64,000 nucleotides of DNA from Mactra quadrangularis (lineage: Eukaryota > Mollusca > Bivalvia > Venerida > Mactridae), in NCBI GenBank assembly GCA_025267735.1, contig CM046293.1:10750560-10814559 (forward strand), read 5' to 3'. The notes beneath the pieces were generated by a model. That model saw only the letters and a list, made by a program, of their open reading frames with translations, was not told the origin of the DNA and did not search any database. Both the position numbers and the translations under genes were made by a program. Position 1 is the first letter of the stretch, and each line of letters opens with the position of its first letter. Positions 50,601 to 58,654 of this stretch are shown here, in pieces.

Positions 50601-51802
50601 TATACAGAAAATTATGTCAAATACTTCTAAAAAAGCCCAACAAAATATTGAGTTGTAACCTTAAAATTTTTCAATGTTTTCTAACCAAACATTTCCCTAC
50701 TACTAACTTCACTTGTAACAATAAACATACTATTGAAAACAACATTTTTTTATCCTTATCCCAAACATTATAATGTTTACCGACTTGCCAGTGTATCATA
50801 ACATAGACTCAATATTATAATGACCAATCTAGCTAACCACAAAACTATAAGAATTTCAGACAAATCTTACATCACAAAGCTATCAACTTGCCGAGGAAGA
50901 AACTAATGTTTAATCAAGCATGCAGAAAAATAATGAGAAACAACAAAAAAATTGACAAAGAAGACCCATAACCATTATTTACCAAAATAAAAATCAAGAT
51001 CATTATAATATTAAGTATATATGTACCTCATCTGATGTGGTCTTATCTTGTGGTCTCTGTCCAGGGGCTGGTGGTGATCTAGATTGTGGTGGGGTACGTG
51101 GTGGTAATAAATCTGGTAATACACCACTACTAGCACTGTGTCGTGGCGATTGTACTGCTGGAAGTATAACAGTACAAGAAATGCAATGTGGAAACCACGT
51201 TAAAGCCGGATTTAAAAACTTTAACGCAAAAAGTACAAAGGGAAATAATCCATAATAAAGCAAGGTAGACTTGTGGATACTGTCTAATTCTGTTCATGGC
51301 ATGGAATGTTTAATCTGAGAAGACAGTTCCTATAGTAACACCATTCTGCTAGTAAGAACATTTGTAAAAATAGATCCAAAGACTCTCAATTCAGAGGTAG
51401 GCATCTACACTGCTTAACTACTGCTTCTTAAATTACTTTTAAAAAAATATGGCAGGCTGATTAGTTTCACAAATATGGATCTGGATTCATAAAAAACCAG
51501 CTAAATTCAACCACAAATTTAGTTGTAACAACAAAGATTATTTCAAGGGCTGAAAAAACACAAGTGTAACTCCATTTGAAAATAAAGGGATGTTTCCTTC
51601 AACCCTTGATTTAGTGTCAGGCCAAGATGAAGAATCAATATAAAGTGTAAGTATACTTACGTCCACCAGCCAGGGCTCCAGGGAAGGAAGAATTTGAAGC
51701 CATTTTCTGTGCACTCTTATGTTGACCTCCATTTCTTTGTATATCCCGGTCAGAATGACGATGTCTTTTAGGATCTGATTCTTGTTGATCTTGTCCTTTG
51801 TT
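26596..51802 (-). CDS. msn (TNIK/MINK1/MAP4K4): Misshapen-like Ste20 kinase (TNIK/MINK1/MAP4K4 group), C-terminal exons with CNH domain; 5' part outside window
   Basis: Twelve minus-strand exons, upstream to downstream: 51661-51802, 51027-51157, 37950-38187, 36245-36310, 35728-35873, 34694-34757, 34184-34284, 33155-33304, 32280-32358, 30672-30752, 27250-27389, 26596-26679. They sum to 1422 nt, 473 residues plus TGA, and all phases join. The first about 140 residues are a Ser/Pro/Gln-rich linker. [19 protein letters not shown] then opens the CNH domain. Landmarks are [114 protein letters not shown] and [20 protein letters not shown]. In this family the CNH domain mediates protein contacts (for example with Rap2). 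The full kinases act upstream of JNK, Hippo and cytoskeletal pathways. The family is usually about 1,100-1,350 residues, so the kinase and coiled-coil exons are missing and should lie beyond 64000. Confidence 0.95.
26961..27219 (+). mobile_element. tRNA-derived SINE, family A (plus, decayed head)
   Basis: GTTGGTAGCACACATTCCCA start, then GCATACTTTCTTGAAGTTGG, TTTAGCCTTTCCAGTAGTGAG and tail AAACCCAACAAAACAAGC. Its tail abuts the kinase exon at 27250, only about 30 bases from the donor site. A partial family B SINE (26820-26945, CCTGGGTGGAGTGAAGCAAT) lies directly upstream. Confidence 0.7.
27250..27389 (-). CDS. msn (TNIK/MINK1/MAP4K4): Misshapen-like kinase exon (CNH, GWG motif)
   Basis: Acceptor TTTCTTACAG, donor GTATGT. 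Encodes [39 protein letters not shown] and LCERNDK. Nearly identical to the vertebrate family. Confidence 0.97.
27390..28150. other. Kinase intron with first palindromic ATGGCTG repeats
   Basis: Non-coding. Two copies of the ATGGCTGCCAGTCAGCCAT palindrome occur at 27815-27849 and 27950-27980. A 131-codon open frame (27626-28021) runs through them but has no family signature. Confidence 0.45.
28154..28890 (+). mobile_element. Head-to-tail 5'-truncated LINE 3' ends (three nested copies)
   Basis: Copy 1 (28154-28404) encodes [18 protein letters not shown], then [17 protein letters not shown]. This is the C-terminal Cys/His segment (C-x2-C-x6-8-H-x3-4-C type) found after RT in I/Nimb/Jockey-like LINEs. 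Copy 2 (about 28413-28655) repeats the same segment with one in-frame TAA and ends [13 protein letters not shown] then TAG. It is followed by a 3' UTR with GATATGACCTTTTTGTGTTG and GCGCCGTAAAACCAAAACAA. Copy 3 (about 28762-28890) has only the last codons (LKEINVY) and the same tail. All lie in a kinase intron. Confidence 0.8.
28890..29480. repeat. About 150-bp tandem repeat with palindromic ATGGCTGC-AGTC-GCCAT core
   Basis: Units at about 28897, 29036, 29188 and 29334 repeat every 146-152 bp, with two related units upstream at 27815 and 27950. Each carries a dyad of the form CAAAATGGCTGCAAGTCAGC-CAT-TTTGAAT. Shared flanks include ATCAACTGTRAACGCCTGTGC and a TACAGTAATTAAA-like block. The arms AARATGGCNGC resemble YY1 sites. 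Confidence 0.7.
29658..29706 (+). repeat. (CCAA)n microsatellite
   Basis: About twelve CCAA/CAAC tetranucleotides with one interruption (CAACAAACC). The open frames over it on both strands are simple-repeat artefacts. Confidence 0.95.
29707..30395. repeat. Dispersed repeat with TATACCCCC hairpins, interrupted by a LINE 3' end
   Basis: Begins with a hairpin TATACCCCCGAAAACTTCG / TTTGCGGGGGTATAAT (about 29724-29756) and ends near 30395 with CGAGCTGGGTTTTAGGGGG then TATAATG. The intervening sequence is non-coding apart from the LINE end at 29860-30110. Confidence 0.45.
29860..30110 (+). mobile_element. LINE 3' end (CR1/L2-like C terminus and 3' UTR)
   Basis: 29860-29991 encodes [39 protein letters not shown] and RYFQ, then TAG. 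This is the characteristic C-terminal W-N-LP-LR...F...LK-HLF motif of CR1/Jockey-type LINE ORF2. A 3' UTR with AAACGCCATTGAATATG and TAGAAATAGGCGTTTAAGAA follows and ends near 30105. It could be the 3' end of the same family as the RT at 1-1339, which cannot be tested here. Confidence 0.8.
30672..30752 (-). CDS. msn (TNIK/MINK1/MAP4K4): Misshapen-like kinase exon (CNH)
   Basis: Acceptor TATATTTTAG, donor GTAAGT. Encodes [20 protein letters not shown] and ELPTSV. Phase 1 in and out. Confidence 0.95.
31169..32069. mobile_element. pogo/Tigger-like non-autonomous DNA transposon, 897 bp
   Basis: Ends are CAGTATAACCTCTGCTAACG and, in reverse complement, CAGTGTAACCTCTGCAGAGC, flanked by TA (31169-31170 and 32068-32069). 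CAGT-AACCTCT termini followed by AACGACACCT-like repeats are typical of pogo/Tigger-group mariner elements. The subterminal region repeats CACCTCTGCAGAGCGG several times at both ends. No transposase ORF remains. Confidence 0.8.
32280..32358 (-). CDS. msn (TNIK/MINK1/MAP4K4): Misshapen-like kinase exon (CNH)
   Basis: Acceptor TTTTTTCAG, donor GTAAGT. Encodes [20 protein letters not shown] and LLLCYD, the [18 protein letters not shown] block of the family. Confidence 0.95.
32808..33112 (+). repeat. Dispersed repeat C, copy 1
   Basis: Shares TAATATGGAAACCACATTAAA, TTAACACAA/TTTAACGCAA, AGTTGTGGTTACT-TCTAATTC, TCATAAAGATCT and a GCCAAACTATTAGC-GAATTTTT end with copies at 33413-33740, 37592-37890 and 51178-51305. 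No ORF or TIR was identified. Confidence 0.75.
33155..33304 (-). CDS. msn (TNIK/MINK1/MAP4K4): Misshapen-like kinase exon (CNH)
   Basis: Acceptor AATTTCAG, donor GTAAGT. 150 nt, phase 0. Encodes [38 protein letters not shown] and YDLYIPQH. It is flanked on both sides by direct copies of dispersed repeat C. Confidence 0.97.
33413..33740 (+). repeat. Dispersed repeat C, copy 2
   Basis: Same order and orientation as copy 1, ending with a GCCAAACTATTAGCAGAATT block. A G-run (GGGGGGGGG, near 33746-33755) follows. Confidence 0.75.
34184..34284 (-). CDS. msn (TNIK/MINK1/MAP4K4): Misshapen-like kinase exon (CNH)
   Basis: Acceptor TTGTTTTCAG, donor GTAAGT. Encodes [20 protein letters not shown] and [14 protein letters not shown]. 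Very highly conserved. Confidence 0.97.
34694..34757 (-). CDS. msn (TNIK/MINK1/MAP4K4): Misshapen-like kinase exon (CNH)
   Basis: Acceptor TTATTTGTAG, donor GTAAGT. Encodes [20 protein letters not shown], equivalent to the GW-TVGDLEGCVHYK segment. Confidence 0.93.
34868..35030 (-). mobile_element. tRNA-derived SINE, family B (minus)
   Basis: CCTGGGTAGAGTAGAACGAC, TTTCTTGCTCAAGGATCAAA and GGGATTAGAACCTGGGACCT (box B complement) match the copies at 15050 and 19430. Confidence 0.6.
35187..35610. mobile_element. hAT-like MITE, 408 bp
   Basis: Element 35195-35602 starts TAGGGATGAGATGATATGG and ends CTATCATCTCATCCCTA. It is flanked by GTAAATAC and GTAAATAT, an 8-bp duplication with one mismatch. 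The interior contains three or four copies of GGGTTGAGTTGTCCACGGG-like units (35335-35420). Its TIR resembles that of the larger element at 59112 (TAGRGRTGARACGAT). Confidence 0.8.
35728..35873 (-). CDS. msn (TNIK/MINK1/MAP4K4): Misshapen-like kinase exon (CNH)
   Basis: Acceptor ATTTTCTAG, donor GTAAGT. Encodes [39 protein letters not shown] and KSKIFKSEA. Confidence 0.97.
36245..36310 (-). CDS. msn (TNIK/MINK1/MAP4K4): Misshapen-like kinase exon (CNH)
   Basis: Acceptor ATTTTCAG, donor GTTGGT (weak). Encodes [20 protein letters not shown] then K. Confidence 0.95.
36311..37590. other. Kinase intron, no feature seen
   Basis: AT-rich non-coding sequence with a G-run at 37107-37116. No gene or recognisable repeat. 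Confidence 0.4.
37592..37890 (+). repeat. Dispersed repeat C, copy 3
   Basis: TAATGTGGAAACCACACTTAA start, then AGTTGTGGTTACTTTCTAAT, and ACTTTAGCAGAATTTTTTC end. It ends about 60 bases before the donor end of the exon at 37950. Confidence 0.7.
37950..38187 (-). CDS. msn (TNIK/MINK1/MAP4K4): Misshapen-like kinase exon (linker to CNH start)
   Basis: Acceptor TTTTTCAG, donor GTAAAC. First part is Ser-rich ([37 protein letters not shown]). It then encodes [20 protein letters not shown] followed by SLWG, the invariant start of the CNH domain. INVNVTP corresponds to the VVNVNPT motif of vertebrate members. Confidence 0.96.
38286..38354. mobile_element. Mini-hairpin element, copy 1
   Basis: GCTTAGCAGAAAACGGTCGT ... 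ATGACTGTTTTGCACTAAAC forms a hairpin. The loop CTCAATATAAGAAA is shared with the copy at 39766-39848. Confidence 0.55.
39766..39848. mobile_element. Mini-hairpin element, copy 2
   Basis: TATCGTGGGTTTAGCGCAAA ... TTTGTGCTAAACCCGTGATA is a near-perfect inverted pair with the same loop (CTCAATATAAGAAA) as copy 1. The shared stem and loop mark a small foldback family. Confidence 0.6.
40280..40750 (+). repeat. Degenerate 43-46-bp minisatellite
   Basis: About ten irregular units with the theme TCAAGGGAGGTAATTGTCTA-AATATGCAGAAAAACTT. Units differ by substitutions and small indels, so the array is old. It lies in the 12.8-kb kinase intron. Confidence 0.8.
44158..44437 (-). mobile_element. tRNA-derived SINE, family A (minus)
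   Basis: The best-preserved minus copy. The head reads AGCTAGCTCAGTTGGTAGCA, then GGTCGTGGGTTTGATTCCTG (box B). The body carries the CTGGATTTAGC hairpin. The tail corresponds to TTAAACCCAACAAAAACAAA. Confidence 0.85.
46160..46308 (-). mobile_element. tRNA-derived SINE, family A (minus, fragment)
   Basis: Only the tRNA-side half remains: TGATTTAGAATCAGTGGTAG, CTCCATGAAAGTATGCC and a decayed head (CCGATTAGTAGACTTGTTC). Confidence 0.6.
46398..46706. mobile_element. CpG-rich MITE with internal NRF1-like site
   Basis: Inverted ends share TGCACTTTACCGGTACG (46404-46431 and 46674-46700), flanked by ATTATT on both sides (46398-46403, 46701-46706). The interior is unusually GC- and CpG-rich for this window. 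It contains a GGGGGCTGCTGCCCCC palindrome, AATGGCGACGCG, and GACGCATGCGCAG, which matches the NRF1 core (GCGCATGCGC) with one mismatch. Confidence 0.65.
47251..47610 (+). repeat. 30-bp minisatellite, 12 units, 60-bp higher-order dimer
   Basis: Twelve exact-length units of GGTCAGTCTGCACATTCTTG plus CAGTGAGCCA. Units 1-8 alternate CAGTGAG with CTGTGAG, giving a 60-bp super-repeat; units 9-12 are all CAGTGAG. A C/T variant (GTCCGC/GTCTGC) occurs in units 1, 2 and 5. As 30 is a multiple of three, several frames on both strands are open across the array. It is intronic to the kinase, so these frames are not taken as genes. Confidence 0.95.
47611..49656. other. Kinase intron, no gene
   Basis: AT-rich intronic sequence. 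A C-run (48598-48612) is the only simple repeat of note. Short repeated phrases with CAGTGCTATA occur between 49200 and 49440. Confidence 0.4.
49657..49946 (-). mobile_element. tRNA-derived SINE, family A (minus)
   Basis: Contains TTTGTTTGGTATAACACCG (tail side), GGTTAGTCAACCTACTCACTG, CAGTGACTGACAACTGTCC and CTACCAACTGATCTAGCTGG (head side). The box B region is decayed. Confidence 0.75.
51027..51157 (-). CDS. msn (TNIK/MINK1/MAP4K4): Misshapen-like kinase exon (proline-rich linker)
   Basis: Acceptor ATACTTCCAG, donor GTACAT. Encodes [38 protein letters not shown] and TTSDE. The reading phase fits both neighbours. Proline-rich stretches here may be SH3 ligands, as in the NCK-binding linkers of this family. 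Confidence 0.85.
51178..51305 (+). repeat. Dispersed repeat C, truncated copy 4
   Basis: GAAATGCAATGTGGAAACCA, AAAAACTTTAACGCAAAAAG and TCTAATTCTGTTCATGGCAT match the first third of copies 1-3. It begins about 20 bases from the acceptor of the neighbouring exon. Confidence 0.75.
51661..51802 (-). CDS. msn (TNIK/MINK1/MAP4K4): Misshapen-like kinase exon (Ser/Gln-rich linker), most upstream exon found
   Basis: Acceptor TTTATAG, donor GTAAGT, phase 0 in. Encodes [34 protein letters not shown] and [13 protein letters not shown]. This linker region is poorly conserved, so support comes from splice sites, phase and open frame more than from homology. Confidence 0.75.
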
Positions 51803-52240
51803 CTATAAATATACAAAAATAATACATTAATACTAAAATATTAGGTACAGGGAAGAAGGTACAGAAGAGAATAAAGTAAAACCTTTAAATTTGACAGCCA
51901 GAAGCAAGTAGTAGATCAATACTGTGTTTGTTGAATCAGATAAGATAAATAAAGAGTTGGACTTTCTAATAAGAACACTACATGAGATGATGAACTTGAG
52001 GTGGGCATGTAGAAAAGGGGCTAATATTGGGAGGGGCTGTGAAAAAAGTACAGCATAAAAATGCTAGACACTTTTTATTTTGGAAGAATAAACAAGAATT
52101 ATTTACAAAGATAAAATACATCAAAATTCTACACTATTTACAAAGCATTCCTTTATTTATCAATATCTTGGGTCAATCACTGGTTTTAAGATAGTTAGGA
52201 AATTACGATAAAGTTTCTAGCTCATGGAGACAATCGGGAT

Positions 52241-53480
52241 TCAAACAAATGCAGAGCATGATGGGACAAACAGATGGGGAGCATGATGGGACAAACAAAT
52301 GCAGAGCATGATGGGACAAACAAATGCAGAGCATGATGGGACAAACAAATGCAGATCATGATGGGACAAACAAATGCAGAGCATGATGGGACAAACAAAT
52401 GCAGAGCATGATGGGACAAACAGATGCAGAGCATGATGGGACAAACAAATGCAGAGCATGATGGGACAAACAGATGGGGAGCATGATGGGAAAAACAAAT
52501 GCAGAGCATGATGGGACAAACAAATGCAGAGCATGATGGGACAAACAAATGGGGAGCATGATGGGACAAACAGATGGGGAGCATGATGGGACAAACAGAT
52601 GGGGAGCATGATGGGACAAACAAATGCAGAGCATGATGGGACAAACAAATGCAGAGCATGATGGGACAAACAAATGCAGAGCATGATGGGACAAACAGAT
52701 GGTGAGCATGATGGGACAAACAGATGGGGAGCATGATGGGACAAACAAATGCAGAGCATGATGGGACAAACAGATGGGGAGCATGATGGGACAAACAAAT
52801 GGAGAGCATGATGGGACAAACAAATGGGGAGCATGATGGGACAAACAGATGGGGAGCATGATGGGACAAACAATGGAGAGCATGATGGGACAAACAAATG
52901 GGGAGCATGATGGGACAAACAAATGCAGAGCATGATGGGACAAACAAATGGGGAGCATGATGGGACAAACAAATGCAGAGCATGATGGGACAAACAAATG
53001 CAGAGCATGATGGGACAAACAGATGCAGAGCATGATGGGACAAACAGATGCAGAGCATGATGGGACAAACAGATGCAGAGCATGATGGGACAAACAGGTG
53101 CAGAGCATGATGGGACAAACAGATGCAGAGCATGATGGGACAAACAAATGCAGAGCATGATGGGACAAACAAATGGGGAGCATGATGGGACAAACAGATG
53201 CAGAGCATGATGGGACAAACAGATGGGGAGCATGATGGGACAAACAAATGGAGAGCATGATGGGACAAACAAATGCAGAGCATGATGGGACAAACAAATG
53301 CAGAGCATGATGGGACAAACAGATGCAGAGCATGATGGGACAAACAAATGCAGAGCATGATGGGACAAACAGATGGGGAGCATGATGGGACAAACAGATG
53401 GGGAGCATGATGGGACAAACAGATGGGGAGCATGATGGGACAAACAAATGCAGAGCATGATGGGACAAACAAATGGTGAT
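52241..53480 (+). repeat. 25-bp minisatellite, 49 units
   Basis: Unit: GAGCATGATGGGACAAACAA plus ATGCA. The GAGCATG phase runs from 52254 to 53453, which is 1199 bp, or 48 intervals with a single 1-bp deletion (near 52870). Units carry variants GCAGAG, GGGGAG, GGAGAG, GGTGAG and CAAACAAAT/CAAACAGAT in no simple order. A 25-bp period shifts frame each unit, so three units make 75 bp and all three minus frames stay open. This explains the 553-, 405- and 456-codon open frames. Confidence 0.95.
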
Positions 53481-53826
53481 CAGGATGGAGTACAAACAAA
53501 TAAAGAGCATGGTGGGATTCAAACAAATGATAAGCATGATGGGATCCAAACAAATGAAGAGCAAGATGGGATCCAAACAAATGAAGAGCATGATGAGATC
53601 CAAACAAATGAAGAGCATGATGGGATCCAAACAAATGAAGAGCATGATGGGATCCAAACAAATGAAGAGCATGATGGGATCCAAACAAATGAAGAGCATG
53701 ATGGGGTTCAAACAAATGAAGAGCAAGATGGGACAAACAACTTAAGAGCATGATGGGATCGAAACAAATGAAGAGCATGATGGGACAAACAACTGAAGAG
53801 CATGATGGGATTAAAACAAATGAAGA
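53481..53826 (+). repeat. 27-bp minisatellite (related unit)
   Basis: Unit: AAACAAATGAAGAGCATGATGGGATCC, two bases longer than the neighbouring 25-bp unit, through GGATCC/GGGTTC in place of GGGAC. It continues beyond the inserted transposon at 54248-54640. Confidence 0.9.
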
Positions 53827-54252
53827 CAGGGCTTTTTCAGCCTGTCTCACGGGGCCGAATATCGGCCCTGTTCCCAAAGCCAAATAAGCACCATTTTTCC
53901 CAATTTCAATTTCAAGAAAAAAAATCCCAATCTTGTTAAATAATTCCCTTTGAACAGGATGTCTTTTGCCTTTACAAAAGAAACCACGACTGCCGAGATT
54001 TCATATAAAATTAAAAAATAGTAAATACATGAGAATTTCCATTGTATGCCTTACTGGACTGTCAGAACAAACTCTTAATAACTCTGCAACACTCTCAGAG
54101 ACACCTAGGCAAAGCAAAAATAATGATGAAATTTCCAAATTGGGTTGATTTGTCGATATTTTCTTCCCAAATTGGGACTATTTACCGCGTTAAAAATTCC
54201 CAATTTGGGAAGGGGCCTTTTTCCCAAAACCCCCTGAAAAAGCCCTGGAAGA
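53822..54252. mobile_element. 421-bp non-autonomous transposon inserted in the minisatellite
   Basis: The element is 53827-54247. It has perfect 14-bp inverted ends CAGGGCTTTTTCAG and CTGAAAAAGCCCTG, flanked by GAAGA on both sides (53822-53826, 54248-54252). Deleting it with one GAAGA restores a normal array unit (AAATGAAGAGCAAGATGGG), so the 5-bp duplication is supported by the repeat itself. The interior has a GGGCCGAATATCGGCCC hairpin and repeated TTCCCAA-TTGGGAA blocks. The superfamily is not assigned: hAT-like ends usually give 8-bp duplications. Confidence 0.85.
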
Positions 54253-54640
54253 GCAAGATGGGGTTCAAACAAATGAAGAGCAAGATGGGGTTCAAACAAA
54301 TAAAGAGCATGATGGGATACAAACAAATGAGGAGCATGATGGGATACAAACAAATAAAGAGCATGATGGGATTCAAACAAATATGGATCAGAATGGGATT
54401 CAAACAAATTATGAGCATGATGGTATTAAAACAAATGCAGAGCAATTGATGGGACAAACATATGGGTAGCATGATGGGACAAACAAATGGGGATCGGGAT
54501 GGAGTTCAAACAAATAAAGAGCATGGTGGGATTCAAAACAAATGGGGATCAGGATTGAGTTCAAACAAATGAAGAGCATGATGGAACTCAAACAAATGAA
54601 CAGAAAGATAGGATTCAAACAAATGTGGAGCACAATGACC
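54248..54640 (+). repeat. 27-bp minisatellite, distal part
   Basis: More diverged units (GATGGGGTTCAAACAAATGA, GATGGGATACAAACAAATRA, GATGGGATTCAAACAAATATG) continuing the array interrupted by the transposon, ending near AAATGTGGAGCACAATGACC. Confidence 0.85.
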
Positions 54641-56460
54641 AATGATTACCATATTATTACCAAAGTAACAGGCCAATGACAGACATTTTAACCTATCACA
54701 GAAAATGAAACCAATCCAAAAAGTTTATTATTCCAATCAATAAGTTAATAAGACAAAATCTACAAGATTGTAAAATTGTCTGACATCATTTATCTAAGAG
54801 ATGGATATTTCATACAACAAATAAATACAGGAAACAACTGAGTAAATAAATCTACAGATATATCAGGAAAATAGATGAAATGAAATCAATTCTTACATCA
54901 ATATACAATATATATTAGTAGAACAGGTCTGGTGTTTGTGTGTGCATACACTATTAAGATACAAGATTTGACATTATACAGCTGTATCTATATATGTCTT
55001 GGTAAATTTTACTTTCAGTGATGCATACATTAAACCCTGCTGACTTAAATACTTAATTATCTATAGTGAGTACAGACATATTGTGGTAAGTATTCAAATG
55101 AGTGGGATAAGTGTATGTGCCACTGACAGTTGAATACAAATATTCACTATATGGAATGGTCTACAATACTTTCCCAATTCTTGGACAAATGAAATTTTGA
55201 AAAAAATCATTCATATGACTAGTAACATTACTTTACTTCAAACAAAAGCTTATTTGTGTATCAACATTTGATTCATAGGTACATAATATAATTAAGGTTG
55301 ATTTTAGAATTTGTTCAGATGACTCTTTGCTGTTGTTCTTTTCATGAAATTGATAAATAATCAGTTTTATATCATAAAAACAGGATTTTGTCCAGCACTT
55401 GGGCAGTGTATTTTGTACATACACAAGTTAGATAAGGTGTTCATTATCTAAACAGGGGATACAAAAACTGCTAATGCATTGATTTTGTAAGTCAAAATTA
55501 CAGTGATAAAAAGCTTTGTTTTTAAACCATCTGTTACATAACATGATTGTAACTAAATTTTACACACTTAGTATAAATGAAGTTGAAATTTTTCCAGGAA
55601 ATACAACTCTATGTAATGTCTGTTTTTGTCACACAACATAACAAAATTTATCGTTACAATAATCATAGTATTTCTAAATTTTCAATCACAATGAAATCAG
55701 TAGAAATAAGAGCTTGAAAGCATCCAATTTAAATGAAAGACAAAGGCTATAACTTAACTCTATTGATAATTCAAAACCTGATATTTTCATGATTTTAGGT
55801 CTTTTATTGTACAAGCAATTTTCTTACACAGAGAAAATTCAGATGAGTAAGTCATAAAATCCCCAGAACTGATGGAATTTTCAGGGTCTGTTATATTTAA
55901 CCCAATAATTATAGAATGTTTAATGATCATTTAAACCAAGTTATAAGATCATTAAATCACTCCCATAATGCATCAGTACAGGAAGTGTCAGGCACTGGTG
56001 AATTCTAGGACATTTAAATCACTCCCACAATGCACCACTACAGGAAGTGTCAAGGATTATTGAATTCTGGGTAATTATAGATCACCAAAACAAAGAGTAC
56101 AATTTTCTTTCACATTACAAGGCAATGTCTGGAAACATTCTACAAGCCTTAAGGTTATCCTGAAAAATATCACAGATGACAAGCAGATCTGAAGAGCAGA
56201 AAATGGTATTTCTGTGCAAGATTTTTGTCACATTATAAAACAGACAAGTTTGTAGTTTTTGACAAGTCACCTTCAAGAATTATCCTACTTAGTAAATCTA
56301 AGGTTGACAGACAAGCACAGACTGTCCACATGATCACAACACCTAGCTGACATAACAGAGAAGCCTTCAAGCAAGACTTATCTTTGATCAGAGAAGATTA
56401 TGTTACCAAATACAGAATAATGCAAACTTAGTGTTTTACAAACTTACAAAAGAATAAGTG
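54641..56460. other. AT-rich non-coding sequence with a short tandem duplication
   Basis: Nothing coding. At about 55940-56075 a segment of roughly 80 bp is present twice (AAATCACTCCCAYAATGCA, CTACAGGAAGTGTCA and GAATTCTRGG in both). It lies in the kinase's upstream intron. Confidence 0.5.
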
Positions 56461-56461
56461 C

Positions 56462-56760
56462 CACTCAGTTGGTAGCACGCAAGTCTACTGATCGAGGGGT
56501 CAAGGGTTCGATTCCCGGGCGGGGCATACTTTGTGGAGCTTGGTCATGAAATTATTTCCACAGCCATTCTCCCTCCTACCAATGATTTTCAATTATGTAG
56601 GGCAGTTGTCAGTCACAGACGAAAGTATGGGCTTAGTAGTTGGTTAACAGCTAAGTCCAGAGATTTAGCCTTTCCAGGAGCAGTGAGCAGGTTGACTGAC
56701 CGCCATTACATGACCTATATAATGTGTTGCTACGGGGTTAAACCCAACAAACAAACAAAC
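56462..56760 (+). mobile_element. tRNA-derived SINE, family A (plus, best copy)
   Basis: Head CACTCAGTTGGTAGCACGCA, then AGGGTTCGATTCCCGGGCGG with a near-perfect Pol III box B. Body TTTAGCCTTTCCAGGAGCAG and CATGACCTATATAATGTGTT. Tail GGGTTAAACCCAACAAACAA ACAAAC. About 300 bp. Other copies in the window are diverged versions of this one. Confidence 0.9.
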
Positions 56761-58654
56761 TTACAAAAGAATAAGTATAGAAATGTTCATTTATGTGATT
56801 GGCCCCATAATGTTGTTTAGAGCAAGGATTCTCTAGGGTCATTGTTTAGAGGTGGCTTTTATTGTGATGAGACTAATATTGAGAGGTGGTCATTATTGTA
56901 AAATGGCCACTGTAGTAAGATGACCACCATAAATTCCAGTCAGATTGTTTCTACTAACAAACCTTAGTTTTACATTTACTACTATGATACTAAATATTGT
57001 TTTTTTATGAGAAATCAACTTTGACATCATGACAAGACATGCTGAGATAATTAAGTAATTTAAAACTCATAGAGAGCAAAAAACAACACTAGAAAGGTCA
57101 TAAGGTCATAATAAGTTAGGTACAGTCAATAAACATCATCTCTTTTATCAATCATATGAATATGTTTTATAGTAAATAAACATAAATTGTAATTAAGACT
57201 TAAATATGAATACAGAGAATCATCCAAAACTAAAAATTAACAATGGCTGGTGAAAAAAGGGTGGGTCAAGAAACTATGATACTTAATCATTTTTAGACCT
57301 AATGAATGTTGCTTTACACAACATTTTCAGTGGCTGTTTGTCTAATTTGAACTGTAATCAAATGCAAATTCACACATCATGGGCAATGAGTTCTCAGTCG
57401 TTCAATGAAGTCAGAAATATGCCAACTTCAGTATCACCATAAAGATATTTTTTTCACTTTCTTAGTTTTAAATATTACCACAAAACTTCAAACACCCAGT
57501 GTTTACTAATAAAATCCCTCAATCTGTGAGAAATCTGGTAAACATCTTAGGGACACAAACACATTATAACAAAAAATAATGACTTTTTAAACAACTGGAA
57601 AATATTTTGAAATAGAACAAGGAAAGGGCTAATAAATATTTTCTGTTTACATCATTTGTCAGGATAAGTAAACAAAGCCAGGGTTAAATGGTTGTCTGAA
57701 CTCTATAATAGTGGGTTAATAATCAGTCTCGAATAAACAAACAAGGGGATTATGGTCGACATAATGAACATCAGTGTCAAGATTTAAATAAACAATGATT
57801 ACAGTTCAGCTGTTTCCATGGCAACAGTAAATGTCATTACTAATTAAATCAATGATTATGATAATAAATAGAACTTGCACACATTGACCACACATGTGAA
57901 ATGTTAACATTTTAATTTTGTGATTTGTTTAAAGGTAAACATTGGGATTTTTTTATTATCATTTTCATCAAGTTTATTACCTTCCAGTAAATTTCAATTA
58001 AATGATAATTAAGGAAATAGTTTATGCGCTTGTTGTTTAGGGTTTTTTTTGGGGGGGGAGAAGCCAGTAAAAAATTTATGAATTAACTTCCCAATCCCGC
58101 CCAATCATACATTAAAATAGTCAATCAATAGCATTTTTTTAATTTAAGACTAATTTCTACATTCAATTTTGATCCAATTTCACTTTGAAATGCAATAAAT
58201 AACATACACATATTTCAATAAAAATTTCATTTATTCAAAAAGTTTTTTTTTCATTGGATGTGTTTGAAATAATATACAACACATTAGATTTGTATCAGAT
58301 TAATGTTTCCTTTCTTTGCAGTCCATGGACTATGGGTGCTAGTCTTGATATAGGGGCTTTAACTATTCATCAAACTTTTTGTACAATAAAAATGTCTCAG
58401 ATTAGCACCTACCATACTAAGGTAGTCCAGATATCTTTAGCATGATCAGTTTATGATAAAACCCAAGGTGGAGACAGTGACACAGTCAGGTTATGATAAA
58501 TGGCTATTCATTTGATCCTTCTTTAATATTAATATGACACAAGAATTTGTCCCCAACAGACACTGAACACATCAGAACATTGAAACCATCTGAACAAATA
58601 ACCTATATAAATATATGCTTAAATGTTTTGCCCAATTGACTCGACTGGGTTTTT
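56761..58654. other. AT-rich non-coding sequence
   Basis: No gene seen. Contains a T/G-run (GGTTTTTTTTGGGGGGGG, about 58040-58059). Confidence 0.4.

Noticed and set aside
52222..53883. 553-codon minus-strand open frame with a 25-residue repeat (and overlapping 405- and 456-codon frames)
   Set aside because: The frames are produced by a 25-bp minisatellite with no stop in any minus frame. All three frames are equally open, and the region is intronic or upstream of the kinase.
56462..56533. Functional tRNA gene
   Set aside because: The box B is good, but the sequence continues into a SINE body and tail, and no full cloverleaf could be drawn.
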